Shown: positions 62,819 through 64,000 of the stretch, piece by piece
Position numbering within the stretch: the first letter of the stretch is position 1
Layout: every line of letters starts with the position of its first letter
Source: Haliea sp. E1-2-M8
Lineage (GTDB): Bacteria; Pseudomonadota; Gammaproteobacteria; Pseudomonadales; Halieaceae
Direction of reading: 5' to 3'
Assembly: GCF_030649675.1 (NCBI RefSeq)
Contig: NZ_JAUTDR010000010.1
Span: 71,416-135,415, forward strand
Length of the DNA stretch: 64,000 nt
Position numbers and translations under genes: made by a program
The notes under the pieces: model-generated
Told to the model about the DNA's origin: nothing
Databases searched by the model: none
The model's input: only the letters and a program-made list of their open reading frames with translations

Positions 62819-62874
62819 GCGCCCCGGGCTGGGCGCCCCGGGCTACGCGCCCCGGGCTACGCGCCCCGGGCTGG
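62819..62874. repeat. 14-base GC-rich tandem repeat after trmJ
   Basis: Four units of GCGCCCCGGGCT followed by GG or AC, plus a partial fifth. Each unit contains the palindrome CCCGGG. It begins two bases after the trmJ stop. Confidence 0.9.
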
Positions 62875-62886
62875 GCGCCCCCAACC

Positions 62887-62911
62887 ATAGTTGATCAATT
62901 TGGTTGGTTAT
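62887..62911 (+). promoter_or_regulatory. IscR type-1 binding site overlapping iscR promoter
   Basis: The 25-base stretch starts ATAGTTGA, has TTTGG in the middle and ends GGTTAT. This matches the IscR type-1 consensus as used in E. coli iscR autorepression. A -35-like TTGATC at 62891 and a -10-like CATACT at 62914 place it over the promoter. Confidence 0.75.
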
Positions 62912-62946
62912 TGCATACTGCCGCCTTTCCACCAACGGGTATTGCC

Positions 62947-63426
62947 ATGCGGCTGACCACCAAGGGACGCTATGCTGTTACCGCGATGCTGGACCTGGCG
63001 CTGCACGGCGGCGGGGGCCCGGTAAGTCTCGCGGAAATTTCCGGTCGGCAGGACATCTCCCTGTCCTACCTGGAGCAGCTGTTTGCGCGTCTGCGGCGGC
63101 GCCAGCTGGTGAGCAGCGTGCGCGGTCCGGGCGGTGGTTATCGGCTCGGGCGCAGCTGCGACGATATTTTTGTTGCCCAGATCATTGACGCGGTAGACGA
63201 GGCGGTGGACGCCACCGGCTGCGGCGGCAAGGCGGACTGCCAGCAGGGTGAAGTGTGTCTGACGCACCACCTGTGGCAGGATCTCAGCGACCAGATTCAC
63301 GGCTTCCTCAGCCAGATCAGCCTGGCCACCCTGGTGGAGCGGCGGGAAGTGCGTCACGTGTCGTCCCGCCAGGATGCCCGTTCGCGCATCAACCAGGATG
63401 GCCTGGTTGCCCTGCGGGAACTCTGA
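62947..63426 (+). CDS. iscR: Fe-S cluster regulator IscR
   Basis: A 159-residue Rrf2-family regulator that senses [2Fe-2S] status and represses the isc operon. The winged helix covers [19 protein letters not shown] through [15 protein letters not shown]. The cluster ligands are the three Cys of [13 protein letters not shown], with the downstream His in THH. ATG 62947 is the family start. It is followed by iscS and preceded by its own type-1 operator. Confidence 0.95.
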   Translation: MRLTTKGRYAVTAMLDLALHGGGGPVSLAEISGRQDISLSYLEQLFARLRRRQLVSSVRGPGGGYRLGRSCDDIFVAQIIDAVDEAVDATGCGGKADCQQGEVCLTHHLWQDLSDQIHGFLSQISLATLVERREVRHVSSRQDARSRINQDGLVALREL

Positions 63427-63454
63427 GCGTCCGGCCGCGGCCGGCCCCTGACCC

Positions 63455-64000
63455 ATGCAAAAGCCTGTTTATCTCGACTATCTCGCTTCCACCCCGGTTG
63501 ATCCGCGGGTCGCGGCCGCCATGGCGGAATGCCTGACCCTGGACGGTAATTTCGGCAACCCGGCGTCCCGTTCCCATATCTACGGTTGGCGGGCTGAAGA
63601 AGCGGTGGAGCAGGCGCGACGCGAACTGGCCGACCTGATCAACGCCGACCCGCGGGAAATTGTCTGGACTTCCGGGGCCACCGAGGCCGACAACCTGGCG
63701 CTCAAGGGTGCCGCCGGTTTCTACCGCGATCGCGGCTGTCACATTGTCACCTCGAAGATCGAGCACAAAGCGGTATTGGATACCTGTGCCTGGCTTGAGC
63801 GGCAGGGCTGGGAGGTCAGCTGGCTGGACCCGGACCGGGACGGCCTGGTCTCGGCCGCCAGCGTAGCCGCGGCGCTGCGGCCGGATACCCTGCTGGTGAG
63901 CGTGATGCACGTCAACAATGAGCTCGGCACCATCAACGACATCGCCGCCATCGGTGCGGTGGTTCGTGATGCCGGCGCCCTGTTCCACGTGGATGCGGCC
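63455..64000 (+). CDS. iscS: cysteine desulfurase IscS, 5' part only
   Basis: The first 182 codons of a PLP-dependent desulfurase that mobilises cysteine sulfur for Fe-S clusters. The N-terminus [38 protein letters not shown] and [10 protein letters not shown] are conserved. The window ends before the PLP lysine and the active-site Cys loop, so completeness cannot be judged. It starts 28 bases after iscR. Confidence 0.95.
   Translation, partial: MQKPVYLDYLASTPVDPRVAAAMAECLTLDGNFGNPASRSHIYGWRAEEAVEQARRELADLINADPREIVWTSGATEADNLALKGAAGFYRDRGCHIVTSKIEHKAVLDTCAWLERQGWEVSWLDPDRDGLVSAASVAAALRPDTLLVSVMHVNNELGTINDIAAIGAVVRDAGALFHVDAA

Noticed and set aside
62819-62874. CRISPR array
   Set aside because: Units are 14 bases, directly abutting, without spacers; a simple tandem repeat.
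1-64000. tRNA, rRNA or riboswitch genes
   Set aside because: No cloverleaf, rRNA core or known riboswitch motif was recognised by eye; a covariance search was not possible here.

Overview
The window reads as chromosomal DNA of a GC-rich gammaproteobacterium. The right-hand 14 kb holds core genes in an order familiar from Pseudomonas and relatives (tadA, mltF, purL; secD-secF, suhB, trmJ, iscR, iscS). The HsaA-like flavin monooxygenase, the Baeyer-Villiger monooxygenase, the XrtA/PEP-CTERM sugar transferase and the CATCCATG-core intergenic repeats suggest a marine Halieaceae/Cellvibrionales-type organism. That placement is inference, and no rRNA or tRNA gene is present to test it.

Layout. 0-5.7 kb: an HSL-type esterase, a small outer-membrane barrel, a DUF2383 protein, a broken remnant of an alternative F1 ATPase (atpA-atpG), and a two-gene unit of a formamidase-like hydrolase and kynureninase. 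5.9-14.6 kb: one gene for a 2,886-residue cyclic beta-1,2-glucan synthase. 14.7-31.5 kb: a dense set of envelope and general-stress genes (AI-2E-type permease, PRC-barrel, CsbD, transglutaminase-like protein, N-formylglutamate amidohydrolase, Anbu proteasome homologue, antiporter, diguanylate cyclase, KatE catalase, YqaE, DUF421, GlsB-type, ferritin-like protein, dodecin, small lipoproteins). 31.7-37 kb: a UMP-CMP-kinase-like fusion, a broken HelD-type helicase, a stand-alone Hen1-type RNA methyltransferase and an FMN glutamate-synthase-like enzyme. 37-50.3 kb: signalling and surface genes (GGDEF, two Crp/Fnr regulators, a sugar transferase, CheB-CheR-PAS, a Baeyer-Villiger monooxygenase, a yqjD-yqjE-yqjK-type operon, OmpA/DUF4398 lipoproteins). 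50.4-64 kb: housekeeping genes, ending inside iscS.

The most interesting new signal is a palindrome, TGTGC-N6-GCACA, with exactly the spacing of Crp/Fnr operators. Three exact copies and two near copies lie in intergenic regions. Two exact copies lie in the divergent regions just upstream of the two Crp/Fnr genes. The others lie about 70-75 bp before small stress genes (an lmo0937-type membrane protein, a GlsB-type protein and a small lipoprotein). This suggests a local Crp-type regulon that organises the stress island.

Other notable points are two decayed genes that have lost key catalytic segments (the N-ATPase remnant and HelD), a Hen1 methyltransferase without a visible Pnkp partner, Anbu without its usual alpha-E and ATP-grasp partners, two inverted copies of a structured repeat between secF and suhB, and two adjacent tandem arrays at and after the end of trmJ. 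No CRISPR array, insertion sequence, prophage or RNA gene was seen.
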